Positions 25,917 to 37,478 of a stretch of 64,000 bases of DNA are shown piece after piece. This stretch comes from Tubulanus polymorphus. Lineage: Eukaryota > Nemertea > Palaeonemertea > Tubulaniformes > Tubulanidae. The DNA lies in NCBI RefSeq assembly GCF_964204645.1, contig NC_134028.1, forward strand, positions 16,729,263 to 16,793,262, written 5' to 3'. The first letter of the stretch is position 1; each line of letters starts with the position of its first letter. A program made the position numbers and the translations under genes. The notes under the pieces are model-generated. The model saw only the letters and a program-made list of their open reading frames with translations. It searched no databases and had not been told where the DNA came from.

Positions 25917-26711
25917 CGATTTACTCAATTGACTTTACGCATAGCGCACTATTTCGACGTATATCGGACTTGAGCCGAATTTTGTGCACAAAAATACCCT
26001 GTTAATTTGATATTTTGGGATTTGGATGAGGAGTCAGACATTTAGACTGTAATGAGTAGTAAAAAAAAAGATTTTAACGATGGGTAGAGTAATCTCCAGT
26101 GTCTTTATTTGAATATCGACAATCTTACACGATATTGTGTCAGTCACTGTTGTAAGTATTTCGACTTTGGCATGAACGATAGGACAGGAGCGATATTTTT
26201 GCATTGGACCCCCAAATGTGACCCAACCCACCCAGTGCACCCCATTTTTCCAAATTTAGATGTTTAATTTTCGAAGTCATGCACCTCTTTGTAGATGCGT
26301 AAAATAAATCAGTCAATTACAGATGATATCCACTAAAATAGGCCCTAATAAGTCAGTGACTGCATCCAGCAAAATAACCACTTCCTAATTTCATCAATAT
26401 GCAAATCATCTAGGACACACAGGACTTAACAATAAAACATTCGGTATGTTAAAAACCCCCTCTACTAGAACAGTTACTAGGCCTACATTATAACAATGAT
26501 CTTCTTCCCGTCATGGAGATATAATAAAAATGAATGGCCACTATTGCAATGCTCATAATTGATCCAATTTGCGAAAATCCTGGGTATCTAAATCAATTTA
26601 TGCGTATTAAAATTTTTGATCATTTTTTCGTATATCTTAAATTTAAAATTCTGCTTACAGATTTTTTATAGCTCAAAGTTCAAAGTTGAGCAGGATCGAA
26701 TAGACAGTATT

Positions 26712-27272
26712 ATGAATCCACCTATTTGTTCGGTCTTAGATGCTTTGTCAGCTCCTAAAAGACGACGTATTAGTGTTTCGGCAAAAGTCGAAAAGGTACG
26801 TATCCCTCGTCTTATTCCCGCTTAATATGGCTATTTTAACCAATATTGCTTTTACTCTTCTACTTGTACATAAACTAATATGTGCTGTCATAACTGAAAT
26901 TCTTACTATTGCTACTACTAATTGAACTACAGCCAAATCCTTACTCCATATGTAAACACGTAAATTCAAATCCATTATCTTATATTTTATCCTAACAATT
27001 TAGCAATAATTCTTTTTTCACAAAGTCACTTGGTGCTAGGACCTGTTTTGATTGTATGGTGACATTTATTTTCAATTTTTATCAAGGTAATTCAGAGCCC
27101 TGGTAAGCGAACCGATGTTCATCTATCTGATGACAACAATAATAAATTAGTCGCAAAATTTTGGAATGGTATTGAAGTTAGTGCTGGGTCTAGAGTTACC
27201 GTCAAGCGCATGGAAGTAAATATCTATAATAACGAAACGGAAATACAGTCTACTCCTACCACTACATTAGAG
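26712..27272 (+). CDS. OB-fold-like protein, first two exons (partial)
   Basis: Exon 1 (26712-26795) encodes 28 residues starting MNPPICSVLDALSAPKRRR, then GTACGT. Exon 2 (27087-27272) starts after a TTTTTATCAAG acceptor in the same phase and ends before GTAAAG. It encodes 62 residues with an OB-fold pattern (LVAKFWNGIEVSAGSRVTVK), like the nucleic-acid-binding modules of RPA-like and Helitron-linked proteins. The start is the first ATG after in-frame stops. Downstream exons are not evident in the next 1.6 kb. It could be a host gene fragment or part of a mobile element; no enzyme motif is visible. Confidence 0.45.
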
Positions 27273-28883
27273 GTAAAGTAAACATTCATCATATTTCTTC
27301 TAATATTATATTGAAGCCATCCTATTTTATTAAATATTATACATGGGATCATTCTTTAATTACGAACACATAAAATTTGAATTGTTCAACCATCCCTCTC
27401 CCTCTGTAGGCCTACACAAATTTTTTCGTATACATTAAGCATTACAGTACACAATTACACTGACCCCTCCCCCTCCCCTAATGCGTACGTAATAAATAAA
27501 TGATCCCTATTTTAAAATCAAGCTATTTACATAGCTAGTGTGAATTACTTTACATATATGTATCTACAATATAATTGTACATTGCATTTTTCAGTCAATT
27601 GAATCTACATTACATATGTTACTCATCTGTAACCGTCAAGATATTGTACTTATAGTAGAACTTATGACAGATATCAATTAACTATCCAATTGTTAACAGT
27701 CATCCATGCTATTCTATACTACCTAGTACACATTTCATATCTACAGTATGTCAACATCTCTCGTTATACCACCTCTTACTGTCCACCATAACCCCAACAA
27801 CCTTTACACTTCCGAATTTAATTTGAATTAATGTCATTGCTAGATTTCATTAATAGACATGTCTTGTACATATGTCTCTACCAGTGGCTTCATTGTTTTA
27901 GTGGAAAAACAAACATCCCATAAATAAAACCTAAGTTATAAAATGAATTCTATATACATTACTATCAGTATTTTGTAATCAGATATATATATATATTTTT
28001 AACATTTATCTTTTCAAATTTTATGTTTATACGTTGAAAAATGCAAAGACAACCATGGCACATAAGCATTAGAAGCTGACATCTTAGCTCTACAGTTCGA
28101 TTTACCACGAGACGTCATGTACACTTGTGAGGGAGACATGATCACAGAAATTGATTTGATTGAATTATAACTACACCAAATACCTCACTTTTCTGGGGCC
28201 AGTTGCTCAAAAGTTAGTTAGAGTCAATAGACTTAGTATCTATGAAACATATTCTTATTTTTGTCAAATTGTTTATATGGTAAAAGCCATGCACAATAAA
28301 TGTTATACTATTATCATTAATATATTTCAACTTTGTTACATATTGTTTATTCTGCTTCATACCCATATCACGTCTTTTCAATTTAATCAATCCTAGGGAT
28401 AATCAAATTGGTTAAAAATCCTTGCCAACAGTACACCCTACCCTTTTATACCCAGGCACATACCAGGCCCAGACACAGCCTTTCTTTTAAGTGAGTGCGA
28501 ATTTAGATGGAGTGGAACTTATTTGATGGTGGAACTGGAGATTGTGAGCACTGTCGGTGAAAAGCCCCCTGGGGTGTTCTGCAAAGAAAATTTAGAATAT
28601 TTTAAGCATTCTAGATCCCGATTTCTAGCTATTACACAATATTGGTTAGACAATATTGCATATAACAGAGTCGTTGAAAATTTTCTTAGACAAAGCAAGT
28701 GGAACTAGGGATCATGTGGGGAAGTGCGTTCGCACCCAACACTAAACTGTAACTTTTCGGACATGATCAAAGTAACCCCTGGCAAGCAAAGACGATTGTC
28801 ATTCAGAAACTTGGTCTACAAACGAAAGTTCAGTGAATAAAAGAGTCGAATTTGTCAGATTAAATTTCCTTTCAAGTAAATTC
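27273..28883. other. Gene-free, AT-rich stretch
   Basis: No convincing exon, repeat array or inverted ends. An open frame at 28523-28708 shows no recognised domain. This may be intron or 3' flank of the OB-fold gene. Confidence 0.4.
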
Positions 28884-29504
28884 GGCATTATGAGTTTTCC
28901 GGTTTGCTCGGCTACCCGTACTGGCGGGGTAGTCTAGAGAGGCTAATGAAAACTCCGGTTTGCTGAACCACCCCTCTTTGCGGGGATGCGGTATGATGTT
29001 TGATCTGACAGTTTCAAGTGGTTAATGGCTGTTTCAAGTGCTTACAACGATGCTTATTACTTCGTGGTACATGGTGGTTTAAAAAAAGATTTCATAATAA
29101 TACGCTCACCGCGTGGGCTTCGTAGAAAGACCACTACCTGTGACCTTCCCAAATTTTAATTGTCCTGTCCGATTTGGTTTCATCCAATTGAGAGACTGCC
29201 TTTTCCAGTTAGGGCATTTTTAGATCACGTCACTCCAGAAAATGATTTCATTTGAGCTATAGACCACAATGGTATCAACAATATCCGAGTCTGACCACTT
29301 GACTTCGAATTTCGGAAATTTATCATGTAATGTTTGTTTTCAAACCTCTAAGGAATCATCATTGCAAATTCATCACTGACCATCACTGACCACCAATGAC
29401 CAATTCAAACTTCTCGAATATGAAAACGATATACCGCGTTATGGTTTCAAACTAGAAAGGATTCGCCATTGAAAATTCATAAATTGACCATCACTGACCA
29501 CCAC

Positions 29505-29541
29505 GCTGCCCTAGCATGATAAAAGGCAGTAACTCAATTTT
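29505..29541 (+). repeat. Left terminal inverted repeat of the 4-kb transposon
   Basis: GCTGCCCTAGCATGATAAAA followed by GGCAGTAACTCAATTTTT; inverse of 33508-33543 with one mismatch in the first 37 bases. Confidence 0.85.
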
Positions 29542-29832
29542 TGGGGAAATTTATTTTTTCAACTTTTCTGAAGTAAAAGAATGTGCGCAATCACCTGGTC
29601 AAGTCCGTTTTTTTATATATAGTTCGGTTTGTGAGATATAGAGGGCGCTATTTGAAAAAAAACCCTGTAAAGCGAGATAAAAAGCAGCATCTCTGGACAA
29701 GTATACATCAATCTCGGAACAAACAACAGTAACTCAAAGATACTGCCTTTCAACATAGTGTAGTTACGAGTTGCTGCTGTTCATAATAATCAATAACAGA
29801 GATACTGTTATTTAAGTCACCAGCCTATAAAG

Positions 29833-29945
29833 TTACTGCTTTTTAAAATATCGCGCCGCGAAGTTACTTTCTTTTAAAATACCTGCAATCAAAGTTACTG
29901 CTTTTCTACATACCAGGAACCTCGAGTCACTTCTTTTTCATACTA
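29833..29945 (+). promoter_or_regulatory. Left subterminal repeat cluster (likely transposase-binding sites)
   Basis: AAGTTACTGCTTTTTAAAAT at 29833 recurs in varied form at about 29863, 29900 and 29930, roughly every 30 bp. Looser copies occur at about 29727-29815. Such subterminal arrays bind transposase in several DNA-transposon superfamilies; binding here is inferred. Confidence 0.55.
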
Positions 29946-30259
29946 CTCTAATTTTCTGCATGTGCTGCCATCTATTGAGTGATAGTAATACCACGCTTGA
30001 CACTTTTCTTAAATGATCTTAAAATCAAACTTGTTCGCTACTGAGTTAGGAATATATTCAATGAAAATCAAGTTGCACAATTCAAATGATTAGTTAATGT
30101 CAATTTATGAGATAACTTTCAGTCATGTTGGACGTTGAAGCTGGTATAGATATTCACCAAATATATAGGTTTCAGTAAGTCATATATTTAACTTTTTTAA
30201 TGATGAAGATTATAATTGGTAATTACCATTTTTTGACGATCACTGTGACGTACTGCAAT

Positions 30260-32825
30260 ATGTCGTCCCGTGGAATGAAAATGCTACAATTGGCGCTAGG
30301 GAAAAGGTCTCCTGGTAAGTGTCATTCATTGTTTTGTAATCTGAAGTTGAGGGGTGTATATATTCATAGATACTGTCTAAATGTCGATTAGGTTTCATTT
30401 TATGGATCGATGAGCTTTAAAAAGATAAAGTTGGTTATTCTTTTATTGAAAAAAAACGAATGTCCAAAGTGAAGAAAGTACCTCCTTAGTAATAATTTCT
30501 GTACACTCATTATTCTCGGCGGTGTAAATTAAAACGATTACTCGCGAATAGATAAGATTGCTTAAAAAAGCCACCTTCGTTGAAACATCTGATATTTTAA
30601 ATATTTTCGATTTCTTTTTGCCACTACTAAAACACGATGGGTTCTGAGAAAATAACTGCTGATGTTTAAAATATATTAACATTTTGTTTTTAGAGCGAAA
30701 ACGGAGACGCTTAACGCCGACAATTCTAACGCTGCCGCCCATACCTGGACCTGTAGTCACCCACGTTGATTTTGATGGAGATGTTCCTGTGGGTGAAGGG
30801 CTATTAGAATTAAGCACATTAAACACAACGATAGACATGAATTTTGTCAATCAGCTAAACGACGATGACGTCAGTGATCCAAATATTGATTCAGAATTAG
30901 GTGACATAGCCCCCAATAGTTTTGAGAACCATATAGATGAAAATGTCACTGCTGATGGATATCAAATTGTGATGCGTGAACCAGCCGAAAATCATGCAGC
31001 TGATGAAATCATCACTGCTAGCGGACAGCATACTAAGATGGTTAATCTAACCGCTGAAAACAACGTCGAACATCAAGATGAAGATAAAGAAAATCAACCA
31101 GAAAAATCGAAAAAAAAGTATAAGTACAAAAAAGAAATGCGGACCCATGAAGGCAGAAGAAAGCGAGATTCTGCGAAGCATATATTAAAAGCTGGTTGCA
31201 ACGTACAATGTAGAAGGATGTGCTGTGAAGTCATATCGGAGCAAAGACGTGAGGCAATCTGGGAGGAATATTGGTCTTTGGATAGTTATAATGACCGAAG
31301 GAAATTTATTTACAATTACGTTGGTCGCACAACAGTAGTTCGGAAAACAAACGGTGGTGATTCTAGGCGGAATTTCAGTTTCAGATATTCATTTCTCGCA
31401 CAAGATGGGAATGAAGTCCCCGTTTGTAAAACATTTTTTCTGACAACGTTAGGCTATCACCCAAAAAATGATTCGATTGTTTTCAACATTATGAAGAATA
31501 CACCTGTCACAAATATGTCACCTGCAAATGATAGACGTGGAACAACTCATAACATGAAAACTATCGACAAGAATATTATTAAAGACCATATTGAGGCATT
31601 CAATCCGTGTGTAAGCCACTATCGGCGGGAGCATGCGCCCAATCGGCGGTATCTACCGTCAGACATTACAATAAAAACAATGCACCACGATTTCCTAGAA
31701 AAGCATCCTAATGGTTGTAGCTATACCACGTACCGACACCAAGTTTCAGAGATGGGTATTAGTTTTGCTAAGCTAGGAGAAGAGCAGTGCGAGCAGTGCC
31801 TCAAGCATGAAATCCACACTAAAGAGGACCACAACCTAGCAGAATGTTCAATTTGCAAAAATCAGGAAGCCCATGCAACCAGAGCAGAAACAGGAAGACG
31901 GCATTACAAACAAGACGCTGAATCTGGCCAGTTAAACGACACTATTATCCGTGCAGTAGATCTGCAAAAGGTGATCATGTTGCCCCGGATGCCAGGAATA
32001 AAGAGCGTACTCTTCACTAAAAGATTGGTATGTTATCATGAAACGTTTGCGACAGTTGGCAAAAAGAGTAACACATGTAACAAACGGCCCAATATTTCCA
32101 TCATCTGGCATGAAGGAGTTGCTGGACGTGCAGCAGAAGAGGTTTCCTCTGCATTTTACAATGCCATTTTGCAGGACAGCACGTACGAACACGTCGTATT
32201 CTGGCTTGATAATTGTTCAAGCCAGAATAAGTGCTATTGCCTGTTTACAACAATGATAACATTAGTGAACTCAGAGCTCATCAAAGCAAAAGACATCACA
32301 TTCAAATATTTCGAACCAGGCCACACTTTCATGGCTGCTGATAGTATACACGCTGGAGTAGAAGCCCAATATAAGAAGGTTCCAGGTGGAAACGTATTTA
32401 ATTTTGATGATTTCCGTCATGTAATTTCTGATTCAAATGGTAGAACAATTGATGTGATTGAAATAACAAATGACGACTTTCATGCCTGGACTGGGAACCA
32501 GTCGCTGGCAAAACTGGGTAAAGCTGGCCGCCCACTTCTTAAGGAAATAGTATCGTTGAAATTTTGCAGAGGTTCAGTCGAAATCCTCTTCAAAAGTAGC
32601 CATGATGAAAAAAGTTGGAAAACGTTTTCCTATCTGAAAAAGAATGTGTCCTTGGCAAATCTGCGAGTTCCAAATTTGATACGCGAACAACAACGTGGCT
32701 TGTTGACAGAGAAAAAGGCTGACATTGTGCGAAAATTGTGCCCCCTGATGCCAGAATCGAAACGTGCATTCTGGGAGAATATGCCTAACAGTGACAATGT
32801 TATCGATCTTATTAATGCTGAATAG
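30260..32825 (+). CDS. Putative transposase, two exons, intact, about 728 aa
   Basis: Exon 1 (30260-30314) encodes MSSRGMKMLQLALGKRSP and ends before GTAAGT; exon 2 starts at 30694 after a TTTTGTTTTTAG acceptor, joins in phase (SP-ERKRRR) and runs open to 32825. The N-terminal 150 residues are acidic, then a Lys-rich patch. A Cys cluster (GCNVQCRRMCC, about 186-196) and a C-x2-C...C-x2-C zinc pair (about 384-406) follow. Candidate RNase-H-fold acidic residues are D441 in VDLQKVIMLP, D524 in VVFWLDNCSSQNK, and D568 or E575 in GHTFMAADSIHAGVE. This DNCSSQN-type family is common as uncharacterised proteins in animal genomes. That it is the transposase rests on its position as the only gene between inverted ends; catalysis is inferred. 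Confidence 0.8.
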
Positions 32826-33148
32826 ATGGAGCTGAAAGAGCTTGATTAACTGTGGCTGAATATTTTCTTTAAATATACGGACAGTTGATTAATGAATTCG
32901 TTTATTCCTTTTCACTATATTGAAGATTGAGATTTTTGTTATTTGTTATAGTTCGAGTTCGGTTAAATTTTTCTGAATAAAAAGTTATCTTTTAAGTTTC
33001 AAGTAAAATTGTGAAACTTCTGTTTTCTGTAGTATTGAATGTTTATCATCAGTTTGTCCGCTATGCAAGCCTATTTTAAGATACGAGCCCACAGTGTTCT
33101 CGGTCCCGTTTGAATATCGGGATCCAAACACCACCTGTGTGGACTGAG

Positions 33149-33252
33149 GTTACTTCTCTTTAACTGAACACAAAGATGTTACTGCTTTTTATTATATTTC
33201 TCTTGAAGTTACTGGCATTTAACATTTTACAAATTGGAGTTGCTGCTTTTTA
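33149..33252 (+). promoter_or_regulatory. Right subterminal repeat cluster (likely transposase-binding sites)
   Basis: GAGGTTACTTCTCTTTAAC, GATGTTACTGCTTTTTATTA, GAAGTTACTGGCATTTAAC and GAGTTGCTGCTTTTTATG lie about 29-30 bp apart, in the same strand orientation as the left cluster. The even spacing close to three helical turns suggests same-face protein binding. Confidence 0.55.
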
Positions 33253-33507
33253 TGCGGACACGTTTTTGGAATACTTCTTTTCTTATTATCAGGGACACGT
33301 AAAATATGACTCAATTTTCTGTCAAAAAGCAGTAACTGACAAAATATCAAATAATTCTGAGAAAAAATGAATTTTTTGCCATGAAAATATGCGTAACCGT
33401 GTTTTGGAATGAATTGATTGTAATGGTATGAGATTTGAAGAATTTATACTAACTGGATCGATGGGGGAATGCCGTGAATCTTAAATCGCGTTTTTCTCAA
33501 AACTTTA

Positions 33508-33543
33508 AAAATTAAGTTACTGCCTTTTATCATGCTAGGGCAG
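33508..33543 (-). repeat. Right terminal inverted repeat of the 4-kb transposon
   Basis: Ends GCCTTTTATCATGCTAGGGC then AG, the inverse of the left end, and is followed by CACTGACCAATTG of repeat X. Confidence 0.85.
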
Positions 33544-35470
33544 CACTGACCAATTGAAACTTCTTGAAAGAACGATATACCGGTACCGCTTTTGGTGTGA
33601 AACGAGAAAGGATTCGCCATTAAAATTCATAAATTGACCATCACTGACCACCAGTGAAACTTCTCAAATATCGTGGTCGAATTCGAAAGTGCTTGTCGTC
33701 GTATTGCTATTTCTAGAAACCAGCAGAAAGTTTTGCTACTGTTTTTGAATGGCGTTGACATGATGGAAATTTATTACCCATAAGGGTTACACATCTGGAT
33801 CACAGCACCTCACTTGCCGCAGTGCGTTATTTTCCCTGCATAGTAATGCTAATACATAAACTTTTTTACTACTTGACTCGAATCATCTGAACAGTACTGC
33901 GTTTGAAAATTCAACGAATAGAAAATGTTTGCGGGATGCGCCTACGAATAAGTTATAATAAGATTAATTAATCGATGCATGAAAAACAATTAAATCACAA
34001 GGTGACTAACACCCGTCTTTCAACCAATCTGCGCGATACCAATTAATTAAATCATTAAACGCATTGGGTTCCTAATATTTGAAATCATGTGATACAATAG
34101 TTGTTCTTTAGACTTGGCCACTTTCATTTCAGAAAACCGCGTACTAGACCAGTGGTCACCGAGGCATTAACCATTCCTTCAAGTTTTGAAAATTCGATGG
34201 TAATGCGGATTCTTCGCCTCTAAAAACAGTTTTCTTTATATTAAAAGTGTTCATAGGAATTGAAATTTGGAGTGATATCAGTCACAGCTGTAACCCTTTT
34301 TCATTGTCAGTTCTTTTTTGGAATTCAAGTAGATTAGTGAAAATATCAATGATGAAGTTCACTTATTATATCAAGTACCGTTTTTACTGTCGCATGCGAG
34401 TCGAAACAAAAAGATCTATCCAACTGCATATGTTCGGGTATAACCTGTGATATCCTTCAGTATGTTATGAATATCTTTAAAAATTTGTGTTCTAGTATAA
34501 TACCCGAAGGTTTAACTATCGGACACATAAAAGATTCGCCATAATCAAAGTTTTTAAGAAAATCTTTCTTCGAGAAAGAAAGATCTTTAAAAGGACGATT
34601 GGCGTCAAACTAATCCATAATGGACTGTTGTGAATTTATTGAATAATCCACCTGAGAAATTTTAAGATTTCGAAGCGAAATTTATTCATATAAATCAAAA
34701 ATGCATAAATAACTTGACGTTATTTGCGGGTCTCATGAAACACTTTCGTGCGCTCTTTTTAAATCTAAAATAGCATAAATACATGCGTGTTTCGTTATAA
34801 ACAAGGTTAAATTCCAAATGGAGCCTGTATCTCACACGATATACAGATCTTGAATTTCCTCTAACTACGTAGGCCCTTTCCAAACGGGAATTGTTCAGTT
34901 TTTTAACGGCCGACATTCAGAGGCACCTAAAAAACCGGTTGTATAGCACTTGAGATTTTCGGTGTAGGGCACATCTCACATCGACTCGGCTCGCGGTCGG
35001 TGGTTTAATGGGAACACATCTGGTTGTTACTAGTTTAACAGTTGACGAATTCAGAAAACTTTTTCAAATGTCTTTGATAACTTTTTAAACATAGTATTCC
35101 TCTTAATTACATTTCGCTGATTCCATAGATATTTTTTCATGAAAATTGCTCCAGTTATAACGGATTTAAACATACATGTAAAATGATTATTTTTAAAATA
35201 TTCAATTTTCTCCGATTTTGAAGAAATTCTGACACAATATCATCTCCACTCGACACATGATTTTACTTCGGCGCCTTTGAAGGGAGTGTCACTTGTTGTT
35301 GAGTTCATATTTAGTCAATAAAGAAGATATGCCTGATTCCTTTTTAGAATTTAGATTTCGACGGATACCATCAAATTACTAGAAAGGGACAGCAGCTTTC
35401 GGTCATCCGCAAATAAATACCTAAAATGCTCTCCTAGGGTTATGGAAAAACATGTCACGAAACATACGGA

Positions 35471-36640
35471 AAATCCTTTGTTTGGTAGACTGAAATCATT
35501 GAACTCTTAAATAGCAACATTCAGAGAAACAAAAACATAAGAATATATTCTCGCCCACCCTTTAAAAAAAAACGTGATTTCAATTGAAGATGACACGTAG
35601 CCTCATATCAAATGATATGAACGCAACAGAGCCTATTCATTCTCTTTAAGAGGATGGGTCTCCACATTAATAGGATACGATACGAGATTCGTGGGTACGA
35701 ATGATGAATACAACTGATAAAGCGCCAATTTCACTGATTCTTGCACATAAAGGTGTTTTAGAGTAATCTAGTTAACAGGTGTGTTTTAGTAGTATTTTGA
35801 ATTTAAACTCAAATCGGGGTTCATGACGAACATTGAGCATTCTAGGGCTGGAGCAAGAAACGTGTGGGATCGTCCGCCAATGGTATCACCAAAGAAATAA
35901 TAAGGAGCCAGTCCGTGGTGGCTATTGAAAGCGACGACCGCATGTGAATGCATTGATTGAATGACATCTCAAAAGTCAGATTTTATAAAATTGTGACATA
36001 AATGTTCAATTAAAAAGTAGAAACCGAATCCATACTTCAGTCTGATATTGTTATAACATCAAACAGTCAAATTTAATCCTTTGTTAGATTGGTAGCCAGT
36101 GTAGATGCGCAAGAATAGTGGTCCCTAATTTTAATGTGGACTGTTCAACAAGTTGGAGTTTGTGACGAGATGAATGAGTTTAAAATGGAGTTGAATTTAG
36201 ATAATACTGTTTGAATGTCTATTACTCAATCTTTTTATTGATCATAAAAAATTGTGGTAAAATATTTGACTCTAGGGTTGGTTTTAGATTGTATCTCTCC
36301 ACGCCAGAGGTAATCACGGATATTGGACTACACAAAATTCCTTGTGTACAGCTCAACTTTTTAAATCCCTGGAAAAGCTCGCCACGGATATATCTCAGTA
36401 ATGATTAATTTTCCCACAAATTCTCCCCTTCGAAAAACCTAAACAACCAATGTACGCTAGCTCTAAGTTTGCCAATGCACTATTGTTACCTTTTCTAGCT
36501 ATTTGCACTAGCTGTTTGTCGCAAATAGATTGCATCCTCTATTACAGGAGTAAAGGATACAGCTCTGGGACCCGTTTCTCAAAAGATAAGTGTATTTAGT
36601 ACACGTGTTTTTAAAATACCCTACAACTATTCATATCATT
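35471..36640. other. Spacer between the two X copies, no gene seen
   Basis: Unique-looking AT-rich sequence with no supported exon, array or inverted ends. Confidence 0.45.
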
Positions 36641-36916
36641 ATGAGTTTTTCCGGTTTGCTCGGCTACCCGTACTGGCGGGGTAGTCTAGAGAGGCCAATG
36701 AAAACTCCGGTTTGCTGAACCACCCCTCTTTGCGGGGATGCGGTATGATGTTTGATCTGACAGTTTCAAGTGGTTAATGGCTGTTTCAAGTGCTTACAAC
36801 GATGCTTATTACTTCATGGTACATGGTGGTTTAAAAAAAGATTTCATAATAATACGCTCACCGCGTGGGCTTCGTAGAAAGACCACTACCTGTGACCTTC
36901 CCAAATTTTAATTGTC

Positions 36917-37478
36917 AGTAAGAGGGTTAATGGGCTTTCAAGCCAAAGGTCGAACGGTCGAGCTCATTAAAATACAAAACATTAAAAGTAATTTAAAACT
37001 ATAATATATTTTCATAACCGTGCGCATTTTATATTATAACTAAATATTTATGTTAAGATATCAATAATTTAAATTTTAAAAGCATATTGTATTAAATCAA
37101 TTGGTCGCTCCACTTCGCTACCGCTCCGCTCTGCGACCAATTGATTTATTTATAATACACAAATTCATATAATCAAATACATTCAAATAATAAGAATTAT
37201 TCTATTATTCAACTGAAATACACACGGTTATGAAAATATATTATAGTTTTAAATTACTTTTAATATTTGTTTTTAATGAACTCGACCATTCAACCTTTAA
37301 CCTGAAAGCCCATTACCCCTATTACTCTTAAAATAATCATGTACATGAATAACATTTAAATTGACAGATTATTCAATATAAAAGTATATATTTACAACAT
37401 TATTTCAATATTCATATTTGTGTGAGTTAGATTTTTAAACATTAAAAGTGTTAGTAAAGTGTGATTGAAATAATGCAT
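36917..37478 (+). repeat. Polinton left terminal inverted repeat
   Basis: Matches 54251-54816 in inverse with a few per cent differences and a 4-bp indel. The outer 410 bp (36917-37326) form an imperfect palindrome. The tip sequence recurs inverted at 37213-37326, and a GC-rich core TTGGTCGCTCCACTTCGCTA (37101-) sits at the centre, ending GCGACCAA at 37140. Confidence 0.95.

Larger units (their letters stand above)
29505..33543 (+). mobile_element. Intact DNA transposon of unassigned family
   Basis: Terminal inverted repeats of about 37 bp (GCTGCCCTAGCATGATAAAA and on) at 29505-29541 and 33508-33543 differ at about one position. The element interrupts the 109-bp unit of repeat X: intact units read CCATCACTGACCACCACTGA, while here CCACCAC precedes and CACTGACC follows it. 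The target duplication is therefore CAC, or AC if the terminal G/C pair belongs to the element. Clusters of a TTACTGCTTTT motif lie just inside both ends. One two-exon gene fills the centre. Near-identical ends and an open gene suggest a young insertion. Confidence 0.85.
28884..35470 (+). repeat. Repeat X, copy A (split by a transposon)
   Basis: Starts at ATTATGAGTTTTCCGG and is matched in the same orientation by copy B (36641-62558). Its own sequence is 28884-29504 plus 33544 to about 35470; the 4-kb piece between is an inserted transposon. It begins with two related GC-rich blocks (CCGGTTTGCTCGGCTACCC and CCGGTTTGCTGAACCACCCC) each followed by a GCGGGG stretch able to fold back. It contains part of the 109-bp CACTGACC satellite unit. 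No coding region seen. The right end is where similarity to copy B stops. Family unknown. Confidence 0.75.

Noticed and set aside
30443-30850. Minus-strand gene overlapping the transposase intron
   Set aside because: It covers the intron and the acidic N-terminal exon on the opposite strand, and no domain is visible. The plus-strand spliced gene explains the region.
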